A stretch of DNA of 64,000 bases from Vicia villosa (Eukaryota > Streptophyta > Magnoliopsida > Fabales > Fabaceae): the NCBI RefSeq assembly GCF_029867415.1, contig NW_026705932.1, positions 124,001-188,000 on the forward strand. Reading direction: 5' to 3'. The position numbers were made by a program, and so were the translations under genes. Below, piece after piece: positions 10,640-22,607 of this stretch (the stretch's first letter is position 1; every line of letters starts with the position of its first letter). The notes below the pieces were generated by a model. That model was not told where the DNA came from. It worked only from the letters and a program-made list of their open reading frames with translations, and did no database searches.

Positions 10640-13194
10640 TCAAGGTCGAGAAAAACACAAGAAACGGGGGATTGAATTGTGTTCTTTATCAATTAAAATT
10701 CTCTTTCTTTTCATTAACGTATTTTCTTTCACTTAAACATCTATTGGATTATGCTTTGATGTTGCGGAAGCATGAAGTGTAGAACTACACAACCAATACG
10801 ATGTTCATTTTAACTTCTAATGGATATCAGAACTTCTGACGTGTTCAGTACAATTCTGCAGACTAAGGCTTGGAAGTTCTAAGTTAAAATGACATGTGAA
10901 GAAAGTAAAAGACACATTCATTTTTATCCTGGTTCACCTTCTAACTAAGGCTACCTCCAGTCCACCTTCTTCAGGTGATTTGACTCTCAACTGAGGTCTT
11001 AATCCACTATAACCAAACCATGAATACAACTGCACGAACCTCCGTCGTGACTAACCATCATGCACAGCCAACTGCTGTGACTAACCATCTGGACAATGAC
11101 CCGTTCGGTGATCTCCGCAAGATATGACGTCCATTGACTCAGGCACCCTGTACAGTCTACCTACTATGACTAACCCTGCACAACCAACCTGTTGTGATTA
11201 ACCCCACATATCAAACCACTATGACTAACTTCTGATAATGAACCGTTCAGGGATCCCAGTAGGATATAACGTTCATCTATCTTCTGGAGAATATAGGTGT
11301 GTATCTTAATTAAGCAGATGATCTCCTATTCTCAATACTTATGTTTACGACTCACTGACTAGAAGTCACTTCTGGAGCCTAAACCATCTATCAGAAGTTT
11401 CTCAGACGTAACACACTGCGAGCAACAACTCTATGTGTTTTACATTTAAATTCAAGAATAACAAATAAACTTGTAGTCTTCTTTTCTTGAACTTTTGGAT
11501 TAGATCTTCTTCTGAAAGCAAATAAAGAGCATTAGCTCTTATAAAAATAGCTTCTTCTTCATTGATCTTCATCTTCTTCTTCTCAAGCAGATTTAGATCA
11601 ACAGCTCTACTTTGATTTGCTTCTTCAGGTGATCTTTATCTTCTTCCTAAAAGCAAATTAAGAGCATCAACTCTTGTATTAATTGCTTCTTTCAGTTTGG
11701 TCTTTTCTTATCAGAGTAAGGAGATTAAAGCTTCACCTTTTGACATTAATTCCTTCTTGTAAGACCATCTTGTTTTCTTCTTTAAGCAGATATGGAGCAT
11801 TAGCTCTCATGTTGATTGCCTCTCATGCGTAGATCTTCATCTTCTTCTTGAATACTGATCATGAGGCTTGTTACAGGTGATGATACATTTAATGATCATA
11901 TGCAAACATGAAACACCTCTCGAGCAACGACTTAGTGTATTCAGTTTCTCAAATTATTCAATGTGAGCAATGTATGAACTTATCAAGTATTAGTAAACTT
12001 CTGATTACTCTAGTGGAGAATGCTGCTTAACAGCAGATTTTCTTCTTCTTCATCTTCTGAGATACTTCTTGTAGGCATGTGATGTGTATCATTTGATTCA
12101 TCATACACTCCGTGTAAGTTGCCTCTTGTGTAACTTCTGATGTGTCTGTACACATTTTCTCTCTCTGTCTTTATATAGGCATATGATTGATGTATAACAA
12201 CACTATACCTAATTTCTACACATACAGATTATGTTGTGCCTCTTCTGATGACATCATACTTCTTCTCTTATGCTTTCATGCTCAATTTCTCTCTACAGAT
12301 TTTTTCCATAGATATTACTTGTTCTTCACTCTGTAAATGTATCTTGAATACATACTCTGATGCTCATTCTAGATGCATACTCTGATACATACTAGAACGC
12401 ATACTTTCAAGTCTGAAGCTTTGATCTATTTATAGAGCTTGGTATGTTACCGTTGGAATCTAGCCGTTGAGACTTATTTGAATGTTGTCTTGAATGCTTC
12501 GTCTGGATTGAGCCTTTTGTGACATGTGTTGTTCTTGGCAGAACCTTATCCTCAACATGATGATTACAGTTGATGGCGTGCTTCTTTGGTTGAGCTTGTC
12601 TTTCCAAAGCGCTGCATGTGGGTTGCTTCTTCTTTCAGCCTTGGGAGTTGTTCCTTTTAAATGTTGCAACTGTTTTTCATGTGATGATATTTCTAGTGAC
12701 TCTTCCTTTGATTCTAAGCGCTTGTATTTTATTTAATTGTTATGTATGCTGAGCTGTAGATTCTTCATTGGTTCACAAGTGACTCTTTTGTTATTTGCTC
12801 TTTGAATCTCGCTGCCTTGTGTCTTCAGAACTTCTTGCTTAAGAACTTCTAATCTTTCTTCTTACATGATGTTCTGATCTCAACCAAAGCTTCTTATAGT
12901 TGCGTGCTCTTTCTAAATGAGCTTGTTTTCCTTCTTTGCTTGTTTGCTTCTTTATCTGCTGTCTTTGGTAGTTGATGTGTTCTGGATCAGAACATCTGAT
13001 GAATGATGTTTGGCTTCTTCGATCTTCTGGATGTAGTTGTCGTATTCTTATTCTGATGAGTCCTGTATGAGATTTATAACATAATATCTGCACACTAAAT
13101 GAAACCATTAATAATAAAATAATTACTCACAAAATATATGCTTGTTTTCATCAAAACTAGATTCTGAACATAGATTCTCAATCTTGTTCTAACA
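10640..13194 (-). repeat. 3' LTR of the SIRE-type element (longer copy)
   Basis: It starts TCAAGGTCGAG, where the canonical TG has become TC, and ends TTGTTCTAACA. It matches 15850-17805 closely, with roughly nineteen of twenty bases equal by eye. It retains about 600 bp (roughly 11629-12228) missing from the other LTR. A minus-strand TATAAATA lies at 12427-12434. The interior contains variants of a short CTTCTT/GCAGAT-rich repeat. Confidence 0.9.
12427..12434 (-). promoter_or_regulatory. TATA box in SIRE-type LTR
   Basis: The minus strand reads TATAAATA after CCAAGCTC. The same sequence occurs in the other LTR at 17038-17045. Confidence 0.5.
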
Positions 13195-13216
13195 ATCTCC
13201 CCCTTTTTGATGATGA
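13195..13216 (-). other. Polypurine tract of the SIRE-type element
   Basis: The plus strand reads ATCTCCCCCTTTTTGATGATG, so the minus strand gives an A-rich then G-rich tract ending GGGGGAGAT next to the 3' LTR. This tract primes second-strand synthesis. Confidence 0.85.
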
Positions 13217-13789
13217 CAAAAACCATGTATTTTGATGGAACATTTTTATGAGAGGATAATAGTTAAGCAAGTAAACGTCATCTCATTTTTCATGTTCAAT
13301 CAAGCAACTTTAATTTTCATCAAAATGTACTCTTCTTTCTCCCCCTTTTTGTTATTATCAAAAAGCGTTTAAGAGGGTGGGATCAGACTTAGAACTAATT
13401 TCTCTGTTCAATCAAGCAACTGATTTAAAAATCAAAGATCTAATATTTTCCTTTTCCTTTTCTCCCCCTGAGATATATAGTCTCCCCCTGAGCTAGATAC
13501 CCTTATGAATTACTTTCTGATTTATGGCTCCCCCTGAATCACGTAATCCTATTTGTTTCTGATTCAGCCACTCCCAAGTTTAACCATCTCCCCCTGAGAT
13601 GAATAATCATTAGGATTTATTTGGCAGATGTTTAAACTGTGTATGCACGTATCTTCTGGGAATTTGAATAAATACTTCTGATACACAAGTTTGGCTTTTA
13701 GAATTTCAGTTTTATCAGAACATGTTATAATTCCAGAACATCTATTTTTATTGATTCTTCTCTTGTTTATTTTTCAGGATTCAGGCATT

Positions 13790-14587
13790 TTAGCATAAAA
13801 TATATGCAATAGTTAAACAAAAACACAGGCTTTCATTATAGGTGATAGATAATATCTTAAAAAAACTACAAATAGATAGAGCTATGGAAATATAAGCAAA
13901 GAATGGTAAACACTCTTCTTCCATAAGAATGTAATCATTTTTCTCAAACTCTGCATTTCGAATAATCTGAACTAATTTAGCAGAAACAAACAGAGCTGGT
14001 AGAACCTTTCCATGAGGGATGTGGAAACTTTGGCCGTACTTAAAAGCTATAAGGGAGTCCCTTAGCTGATGGAAGATGATTGCAGGAAGATTTAGTGGTC
14101 GACCATTTTCAAGCCAATGAATCATGAAACGATCTCTGCTTGACACAAGATGATGAAAAAGTCCCCTAGGTGTTAGGTTTGACAGGACAAACTTAAACAA
14201 AACTTGTCTTAGAGGAGATAGGAAACCTACATTGTTGAAGATATGTCTGGCTACACTGTTAGAGACAGGATTAGTAGCGTTCCATTGATCAAATATATCA
14301 GGACACATAGCAGATGGGTTAGCCAGATAACCAATTGTTTCAGCAATTGATTCTTCGGAGATGACAAACGGGATGCCATGAATTTTGGCGGAGATGCTGC
14401 GATTGTCATTATTGACAGAGGCTTCCTTCGAGAAGGTTTTTAAAAGATTCGGAAAGACCTATCCATGAAGAAGAGCAATATAGTTAGACCAGCCTTGCTT
14501 TTCTAGACATTCCTTGAGAAATTCACTGCTTTCAGTGGGACATATGTAATTTTCTTTTAGAATAAGAAGGTATGGTTGGAAATCCAT
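13790..14587 (-). pseudogene. Extra ORF of the SIRE-type element, plant-transposon-protein-like
   Basis: An ATG at 14587 opens a frame of about 265 codons broken by one TAG near 14460. The first part has HGIPFVISEESIAETIGYL. The larger second part (from the Met at 14308) has FLSPLRQVLFKFVLSNLTPR, HHLVSSRDRFMIHWLENGR and LNLPAIIFHQLRDS. The layout, a short target motif and then an R-x-L-L-like helix before a G-x-x-L-N-L segment, resembles the 'putative plant transposon protein' (Transposase_32-type) domain found in plant retroelements. That is inference, and a function is unknown. It is not gag, pol or a typical envelope protein. The C-terminus is rich in Ile, Leu and Phe and could form a membrane segment. 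Confidence 0.6.
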
Positions 14588-15836
14588 TTTGAAGAAGGAA
14601 GACGGTTGAAGAGAAGTAGAAGCTAGGTTAGAGAAGGAAGTGTATTGGATTTAGAAGAATTAGTGAAGAGGTGAAGGCTAATGAGAGCTTAGGAAGTATA
14701 AATAACGGTGGATACAGTTTTGAAAAGGAACCCCTAGTTAAACCTAATTACTATTTGCACTTGATTATCCTGACGGTTGGGAGGAGATAGCGTGATACGA
14801 GGAGATTTGGAACAGATACCTAGGACATAGGACTAAGAGATACGCCGACTTTGCCGTTTTAAAACATTTGAACACGTGTTTAGAATCCAAGGGTTTTGCG
14901 TGTATGAAACACCAAATGTTAGAATTTGATTGTCAGAGGTTTTAAAAGCTCATAAATACTGAAAACTTCAATCATCCTTTTTAAAATATAGCTAATCCTT
15001 TTATGCCCTGTTTTCTTTTTAAAACCAATTTGACGAGGACACACTTATATCGAGCATATCAGTAAGAGAGAAAATGATAATGAGGTGTTAGTCATTTGTG
15101 AGCATGTAGGAGCAGATAAGTGATGGAGACATACGCTAAGAGCACAAAGATGGATTTTAGAGACATCTACTAAATATGAAAGGAATGTAGTAATTAATGT
15201 TAAAAACAGAGATGCAGCATATGCATGGATAATGTGACATATAGTAGAGTAGACACTAATTAAAATAACAGAAGAAATCTATGTCAATAAACTTATTTTG
15301 GTAAAATTATAAAAGAGAGAGTTTTAGAAAGATCTGAACATATTGAGTGATAAACCTTCTTTCTTTGTCTTGAAGTGTCTTTCTCGACTTGATCTTAGCT
15401 GAATAGATTTTATCATTCTGGCTTGAGTCAGATTTGCTCTTGATGATTTTAAATGTCTTCATTTGAGCAGATGTTCTGCCTTTCCTTGCTACAGAGTCTT
15501 CATTTTTAAAATTTTGTTCTATCATATCTTCTTCCTCTGATTGGTGCTGGTGAGTCTGAGATGAGTCAGCTACACTTATTTATCTTTGAATATTTTTATT
15601 TGAGCACATATTCTTCATTCCGATGTCTTGAGCTTTGTAGAATATTCTTTTGTTGATTTTCAAAACTCCTTCTGCTAGGTAGATGATATTTAGAGTCTTG
15701 AGATCTTTTGCATTGACATCTTCTGATTATACTGAGTGTTTGAATTTGACATTGATTTCAACTCAGTGTGGTTTTTCTCCTTCTAGATCTCTCTACACGG
15801 TTATGTGTTTGATCTTGAGATCAATACGGAGCCATG

Positions 15837-15849
15837 CTCTGATACCAAT
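15837..15849 (-). other. Primer binding site, initiator-Met tRNA type
   Basis: The minus strand reads ATTGGTATCAGAGC directly after the LTR end ...CCACCTTCA. TGGTATCAGAGC is the usual Met-tRNA primer site of plant Copia and many Gypsy elements. Confidence 0.88.
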
Positions 15850-17805
15850 TGAAGGTGGAGAAAAACACAAGAAAAGGGGGATTGAATTATGTTCTTTATC
15901 AATTAAAATTCCATTTCTTTTCCTTAGCGTCTTTTCTTTCACTTAAACATCTATTGGATTATGCTTTGATGTTGCGGAAGCATGAAATGTAGAACTACAC
16001 AACCAATACGATGTTCATTTTAACTTCTAATGGATATCAAAACTTCTGACGTGTTCAGTACAGTTCTACAGATTAAGGCTTGGAAGTTCTAAATTAAAAT
16101 GACATGTGCAGAAAGTAAAAGACACAGTCATTTTTATCCTGGTTCACCTTCTAACTAAGGCTACCTCCAGTTCACCTTCTTCATGTGATTTGCCTCTCAA
16201 CAGAGGTCTTAATCCACTATAACCAAACTATGATTACAACTGCACGAACTTCCATCGTGACTAACCATCCTGCACAGCCAACTGCTGTGACAAACCATCT
16301 GGATAATGACCCGTTCAGTGATCTCCGTGAGATATGACGTCCATTGACTCAGGAAACCTGTACAGTCTACCTACTGTGACTAACCCTGCACAACCGACTT
16401 ATTATGAATAACCCCGCACATCAAACCACTGTGACTAACTTCTGATAATGAACCGTTCAGGGATCCCAGTAGGATATAACATTCATCTATCTTCTGGAGA
16501 ATATAGGTGTGCTTCTTAATTAAGCAGATGATCTCATATTCTCAATACTTATGTTTACGACTCACTGACTAGAAGTCACTTCTAGAGCCTAAACCTTCTA
16601 TCAGAAGTTTCTTAGACGTAACACACTATGAGCAACAACTCTATGTGTTTTACATTTAAATACAAGAATAACAAATAAACTTGTAGTCTTCTATTTTTGA
16701 ACTTCTGGATTAGATCTTCTTCTGAAAGCAGATGAAGAGCATCAACTCTTATAAAAATAGCTTCTTCTTCATTGATCTTCATCTTCTTCTTCTCAGGCAG
16801 ATTTAGAGCAACAACTCTATTTTGATTTGCTTCTTCAGAGTATGTGGTGCCTCTTTTGATGACATCATACTTCTTCTCTTATGCTTTCATGCTCAATTTC
16901 TCTCTACAGATTTTCTCCTTAGATATTACTTGTTCTTCACTCTGTAAATGTATCCTGAATACATACTCTGATGCTCATTCTAGATGCATACTCTGATACA
17001 TACTGGAACGCATACCTTCAAGTCCGAAGCTTTGATCTATTTATAGAGCTTGGTATGTTACCGTTGGAATCTAGCCGTTGAGACTTGTTTGAATGTTGTC
17101 TTGAATGCTTTGTCTGGATTGAGCCTTTTGTGACATGTGTTGTTCTTGGAAGAACCTTATCCTCAACGTGATGATTACAGTTGATGGCGTGCTTCTTTGG
17201 TTGAGCTTGTCTTTCCAAAGCGCTGCATGTGGGTTGCTTCTTTTTTCAGCCTTGGGAGTTGTTCCTTTTAAATGTTGCAATTGTTTTGCATGTGATGATA
17301 TTTATAGTGACTCTTCCTTTGATTCTAAGCTCTTGTATTTTATTTAATTGTTATGTATGTTGAGCTGTAGATTCTTCATTGGTTCACAAGTGACTCTTTT
17401 GTTATTTGCTCTTTGAATCTCGCCGCCTTGTGTCTTCAGAACTTCTTGCTTAAGAACTTCTGATCTTTCTTCTTACATGATGTTCTGATCTCAACCAAAG
17501 CTTCTTATAGTTGCGTGCTCTTTCTAAATGAGCTTGTGTTCCTTCTTTGCTTGTTTGCTTCTTTATCTGCTGTCTTTGGTAGTTGATGTGTTCTGGATCA
17601 GAACATCTGATGAACGATGTTTGGCTTCTTCGATCTTCTGGATGTAGTTGTCGTATTCTTATTCTGATGAGTCCTGTATGAGATTTATAACATAATATCT
17701 GCACACTAAATGAAACCATTAGTAATAAAATTGTTACTCACAAAATATATGCTTGTTATCATTAAAACTAGATTATGAACATAGATTCACAATCTTGTTC
17801 TAACA
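15850..17805 (-). repeat. 5' LTR of the SIRE-type element (deleted copy)
   Basis: It starts TGAAGGTGGAG and ends TTGTTCTAACA. Compared with 10640-13194 it lacks about 600 bp at position 16839. TATA box on the minus strand at 17038-17045. Confidence 0.9.
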
Positions 17806-17810
17806 TCATT

Positions 17811-18226
17811 AATAATACTCCTCTAATTACTACTATTGATACCGGTGTTAACATTATTTTATTGCTATTGATTGTGTGAAAAGGATGAATCTTGTATTGT
17901 CTTCTATGGATGGAGAGATGGTTATTGAGACTCAAGCTAAGGGATCAGAGACTACTTCTCTAGTGTGCTTGAGATGTCCTTTGTCAATCTTCGACAGAGG
18001 GTTTGCTGTGGATTTAATTCATTTACCATTGAGTGGTGTGGATGTGATGTTAGGTATGAACTGGTTGGAATTCAATTTTGTTCAAATTAATTTCTACAAC
18101 AAGTCTGTTTGGTTTCTTGCTCCTGATGAGGAGGAGAAAGTTGGTTTATTGACTGTTAGGTGGTTGATTGAGTTGATGCAAGATGAGGCTCAAGTGTTTT
18201 CGTTGATTGCATCCTTTTCGGTTTAA
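17811..18226 (+). pseudogene. Gypsy aspartic protease domain
   Basis: The active-site segment IDTG lies at 17835-17846, then a one-base frameshift near 17855 moves to the frame reading KRMNLVLSSMDGEM. Downstream VDVMLGMNWLEFN is the conserved flap-side motif (usually ILGMDWL) of Gypsy protease. The protease cuts the gag-pol polyprotein. The Ala after DTG is replaced by Val. A TAA ends the frame at 18224-18226, before the reverse transcriptase. Confidence 0.85.
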
Positions 18227-18239
18227 AATCATGCTGTAA

Positions 18240-19658
18240 TTGATGAGTTACAGGTGGTGCGTGACTTTCTTGAAGTTTTTTCCGGATGATATATCAGATG
18301 TGGCGCCAGAAAGAGAAGTGGAGTTCTCGACTGATCTTGTTCCTAATACCAGACCTGTTTCCATGGCACTGTACATGATGTCGGCATCTAAGTTAGCAGA
18401 GTTGAAGAAGCAATTAGAAGACTTGCTTGAAAAGAAATTCGTGAGACCAAGTGTGTCGCCTTGGGGAGCTCCGGTGTTTTTGGTGAAAAAGAAAGACAAT
18501 AGTGTGAGATTGTGTGTAGACTACCAATAGCTGAATAAAGTGAGGATAAAAAACAAGTATCCACTTCCCAGAATAGATGACTTAATGGATCGGTTGGTGG
18601 GTGCACATATATTTAGAAAGATTAATTTGAGGTCAGGTTATCATCAAATCCGAGTTAAAGACAATTATATTCAGAAGACGACTTTTAGGACTCGATATAG
18701 GCTTTTAGTGATTCCATTCGGCATTTCTAATGCACCAGGTGTATTCGTGGAGTATATGAACATGATATTTCATACGTACCTGGATAAGTTTGTGGTAGTC
18801 TTTATTGATGACATCTTGATTTATTCCAAATTAAAGGAAGAACATGTGGAGCATTTGAGAATTGTTTTGCAAGTGTTGAAAGAGAAGAAATTATATGGAA
18901 AAATGTCAAAATATGAGTAATGGCTAGAGAAGGTGAGTTTTCTTGGTCATGTCATTTCAGGTGATGGTATTGCTGTGGATCCATCCAAAGTAGATGTAAT
19001 GTTGCAATGGGAAGCTCCAAAATTAGTTACGGAGATTAGAAGCATTTTGGGCTTGGCTGGTTAATATGTAAGGTTTATCGAAGGCTTTTCTAAGTTAGCA
19101 AATCCATTAACTCAGCTAACTTGTAAAGGAAAAGCATTTGTGTGGGATGTCCAGTGCAAGGAAAGTTTTATAGAGCTAAAGAAGGAGTTGACGAAAGCTT
19201 TAATTTTGATATTACCTAGCCCGGAAGAATCTTTTACTGTGTATTGTGATGCATCTAAATTGGGTTTAGGTGGTGTACTTATGCAAAATTACAAAGTAGT
19301 AGCTTATGCATCGAGGTAATTAAGCATTTGTGAACAGAATTATCCTACTCACAAAAGTTTGATGTACTTGTTTGACCAGAAGGAATTGTATATGAGGCCA
19401 CACAGATGGTTAAAGCTGTTAAAGGATTATGACTTTGGTTTGAATTACCATCCATGTAAAGCTAATGTTGTGGCAGATACCTTAAGTAAGAAATCGTTGC
19501 ATATGTTTTTTATGATGGTTAGAGAGCTGGAAAAGATTGAGCAATTTAGAGAGTTGAGTTTAGTATGTGAACTGACGCCGGAGAGTGTTATGATAGGAAT
19601 ATTCAAGATTAACAATAATTTTTTGAATAACATTAAGGAATATTATAAGTTAGATTAA
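18240..19658 (+). pseudogene. Gypsy reverse transcriptase and RNase H, several stops
   Basis: The frame carries [38 protein letters not shown], the catalytic [10 protein letters not shown] at about 18807-18836, FLGHVIS and the RNase H start TVYCDASKLGLGGVL. Stops occur near 18528 (TAG where Gln is normal), 18918, 19063 and 19317 (TAA where Gln is normal). In RNase H the codons for NYPTH join directly to SLMYLFDQKE, where about 25-30 residues with the catalytic Glu are expected. That part has therefore been deleted. The end matches the LNYHPCKANVVADTLSKK motif before integrase. Confidence 0.87.
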
Positions 19659-19660
19659 AG

Positions 19661-20462
19661 TTGATATACTCGATGGTTGCGAGTTATCAATCAAAAGAAA
19701 GTGATTTTAAAGTAGATCAGGAAGGTGTATCCAGATTCCACGGTAGAATTTGTATTCTTGATGATGTAGGAATGAAGAAGATGATTCTGGAAGAGAGTCA
19801 TAGGAGCAATTTAAGTGTCCATCCGGGAGCTACTAAAATGTATCAAGATTTGAAGAAGTTATTTTGGTGGCCAGGATTGAAACGCGATGTGGCACAGTTT
19901 ATGTATGCGTGTTTGACTTGTCAAAAGTCGAAAGTCGAACATCAGAAACCTGCAGGATTGATGCAACCATTAGATATTCCAGAGTGGACATGGGATAGTA
20001 TATCGATGGATTTTTTAACACTCCAAGAGGACATGACACGATTTGGGTGATTGTTGAATGACGAAATCGGCTCATTTCAATCCGATTAATATCAGTTTTC
20101 ATGTAGCAAAGTTAGTGGAGATTAATATCCGTGTGATTGTGAAGCTTCATGGAACTCTGTCGAGTATTGTTTGTGATAGAGATTTGAGGTTCACTTCTGA
20201 ATTTTGGAAGAGTTTGCAAGATGCGTTTGGCTCTAAGCTGAGATTAAGTTTTACATATCATCCACTGACAGATGGTCAGACGGAGAGGACTATTCAGTCA
20301 TTGGAGGACTTGTTGAGAGCTTATTTTCTTGAGAAGAGAGGTACATGGGATAATTATCTTCCACTAATAGAGTTCACTTATAAAAATAGTTTTCATTCGA
20401 GTATCGGTATGGTCGGAGGTGTAGGAAACCTTTGTGTTGGTATGAATTTGGTGAAAGTGTAG
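19661..20462 (+). pseudogene. Gypsy integrase, zinc-binding and DDE core
   Basis: The HHCC domain reads HRSNLSVHPGATKMY and CLTCQKSKVEHQKP. The core has the first Asp in WDSISMDFLT, a frameshift or stop at about 20047, the second Asp in CDRDLRFTSEF, and the Glu in IQSLEDLLRAYF. After SSIGM about eight residues that normally include the EALYG segment are missing. A frameshift near 20430 then leads to the next frame. It catalyses insertion of element cDNA. It lies downstream of RNase H as in Gypsy elements. Confidence 0.87.
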
Positions 20463-20960
20463 TTTATAGACCTGAGATTGTCCTACATACTAGAGAAAAG
20501 GTGAAGGTAATTTGCGATGAGATGAAAAATTCACAGAGTAGGAAAAAGAGTTCCCATGATAAGAGAAGGAAGGATCTTGAGTTTCAAGAGGGAGACCATG
20601 TATTCTTGAGAGTAACTCTGGTGACTAGTGTTGGACGCGCTTTGAAGTCGAGGAAGCTTACTCCTCGGTTTATTGGTCCTTATCAGATTTCTAACAAGGT
20701 GAGAACTATTGCATATAGGGTGGCCTTTCCACCTAACTTATCAAATTTTCATTATGTGTTTAATGTGTCGCAACTTCGAAAGTATATTTCTGATCCATCT
20801 CATGTGATTCCGACAAATGATATGCAAGTGCGGGATAATCTTATAGTTAAAACCGTACTGTGAGGATCGAAGATCGTGAAATGATGAGCTTCCAATGAGC
20901 TTGCAATGAGAATGCGACGTGGGAATTAGAGAGTAAGATGCGAGAATCTTACTCGAAATC
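20432..20960 (+). pseudogene. Gypsy integrase C-terminus and chromodomain remnant
   Basis: RKDLEFQEGDHVFLRVT and LTPRFIGPYQI form the GPY/F region, which binds DNA and multimerises. VFNVSQLRKYISDPSHVI is the typical tail of plant chromoviruses. A TGA at 20861-20863 and frameshifts follow. A broken chromodomain-like segment resembling ATWELE..MRESY is readable in another frame near 20915-20950. Chromodomains steer insertion to particular chromatin. The remnant supports the Tekay-like chromovirus call. Confidence 0.8.
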
Positions 20961-21002
20961 GTTTGAATATTAAGTTAATTTTCGAGGACGAAAATATTCT
21001 AA

Positions 21003-21014
21003 TTGGTGGAGATT
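21003..21014 (+). other. Polypurine tract of the chromovirus
   Basis: TTGGTGGAGATT lies directly before the LTR start TGTAACACC. Confidence 0.8.
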
Positions 21015-22200
21015 TGTAACACCTGAATATTATAATTATTATTTAATTATTTTGCTATGAGTTATATGATGAAATAAATGGTTTGACGATGCTCTGTGTG
21101 GGGTAGTGACGGGTGTGATTCACATTGAGAATTATTATAATTTAAATAATTATTGAAAATTAGGAAGAATTGTTAGAATTATTTTTAATTATTTAAATTG
21201 GATAAATATGAGTGGGAATAATGAGGATTAGTGAGGGTAAATAATGAATATCATAATAGGGGTCTAACAAATAATTGAGTAAAAAGGAAACGGGAGAAAG
21301 AGAATCGTATCATTTGGAACGATTGCTCAGAGGGAAAAAGAAGCAAAGAAACAAGGAACTGAGAAGAGGATAGGGCTTGAAGATTCAAACGTGGAAGTTT
21401 AGGAACCATCAATCTAAGGTAAGGGAGGGGTTCCAACTTTCTAAGGGATTGTATAATGTTAGGTATGTGGGATGAATTATCATTGTTGTATGATTTTGTT
21501 CATGAGATTGTTTTGTGAATGTGTGAACCTAAATGATGAATTGTTGACATATTTGTGTTTGATTTGATGAATTGGTTTGTATAAAGGGTGTAGAAATGTT
21601 GTATAACATGCGTATGTAAAGGTTGGAATTTTAAAATATGATTTTTTATTACAAATTTGAGGTTTTGGGGTTGAGAGAAAGGGATTTTGTATTCTTAAAA
21701 ATAGCAGATTTTTTGAACTAGCAGTGATGTAACCGGTTTCATGGTTGATGTAACCGGTTACCTTGTGTGAAAAAGGCGTGAAAATGTAATTATGGGGGAA
21801 TGTAACTGGCTACATCATAAACAGAGGCGCATTTTTGTTGGGTTATAGGAAGATAATCGGTTACATGTTTGATATAACCGGTTACATTGTTGTGTTGGGA
21901 AATTTTTTTCAAAACTTTGAAAATTCGTAACTTTTGACTCGTGTGTCCGTTGATGCGCCATTTGAAACTACGGGAAGTTAAAAATATTTTCTATCACATA
22001 AAAATACTTTTGAAAACAGTGGATGAATATTTATCGTTGATGTCGTGTATTGTTGTTGAGCTGTATGGATTGTATGTTGTATGCATGAATAGCAGGTGGC
22101 CTGTATTGGCGTGTCGCATTGATGGACGTAGATATCAATGTTTTGTGTTTGTTGCATTGTTGAGTCGCATGCAATATATGTCGTGGACGTTAGTCCTGTT

Positions 22201-22370
22201 GTTAGCTCTGATCTTATATGGAATGGATATGGAGTGAGGTGAACCAAAGTGTTCACAATTGTTGGCTCCGATCCTAGATGAAGTGGATCTGGAGCAAGGT
22301 GAACCAAATCGTTCACGATTGTTAGGTCTGGTCCTAGATGGAGTGGATTCAGGAGCGATATTGGTACCAC
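22201..22370. repeat. 60-bp tandem repeat in the LTR, nearly three copies
   Basis: Units begin at 22201, 22261 and 22321 (GTTAGCTCTG, GTTGGCTCCG, GTTAGGTCTG). Each contains a version of GAGGTGAACCAAA followed by GTTCAC or the like. The third is partial. Confidence 0.85.
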
Positions 22371-22461
22371 ATGCATTAAATTTGTGAGTCGGTCTCATTG
22401 CATTGCATTGTTGTTTGACATTGATAAATAAGTTGTGTGATTTACGTGTGAATCGTATGAT

Positions 22462-22607
22462 GATTGTTTTGAATGGTGTGAATGTGTGAGAAGTGGAATG
22501 TATAACTATGCATGATTGTTTTGAATGGTGTGAATGTGTGAGAAATGGAATGTATAACTATGCATGATTGTTTTGAATGGTGTGAATGTGTGAGAAGTGG
22601 AATGCCT
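22462..22607. repeat. 52-bp tandem repeat in the LTR, three copies
   Basis: Units begin GATTGTTTTGAATGGTGTG at 22462, 22514 and 22566, almost identical, with the last losing its end near 22605. Confidence 0.92.

Larger units (their letters stand above)
10640..17805 (-). mobile_element. Non-autonomous SIRE-type LTR element without gag-pol
   Basis: Perfect TCATT duplications (10635-10639 and 17806-17810) flank the insertion. The left LTR is 2,555 bp and the right is 1,956 bp. On the minus strand the right LTR is followed by TTGGTATCAGAGC, complementary to initiator-Met tRNA, and the left LTR is preceded by AAAAAGGGGGAGAT. Both are hallmarks of the SIRE/Maximus lineage. The internal region is only about 2.65 kb and shows no gag, protease, integrase or reverse transcriptase. 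One ORF-like pseudogene (14587-13790) is the only coding trace. It must have moved using enzymes from a full relative. Confidence 0.92.

Noticed and set aside
12407..12736. Short overlapping frames repeated almost exactly at 17018-17347
   Set aside because: They are the same LTR sequence seen twice, so identity reflects LTR repeats rather than conserved proteins. There is no known domain.
15837..15849. tRNA-like sequence GCTCTGATACCA
   Set aside because: It is a 12-18 base primer site complementary to a tRNA 3' end, not a tRNA gene; no cloverleaf surrounds it. The same applies to 42323-42334.
22462..22607. Regular spaced direct repeats that could suggest a CRISPR array
   Set aside because: The 52-bp units are directly abutting, with no unique spacers, and lie inside a plant LTR.
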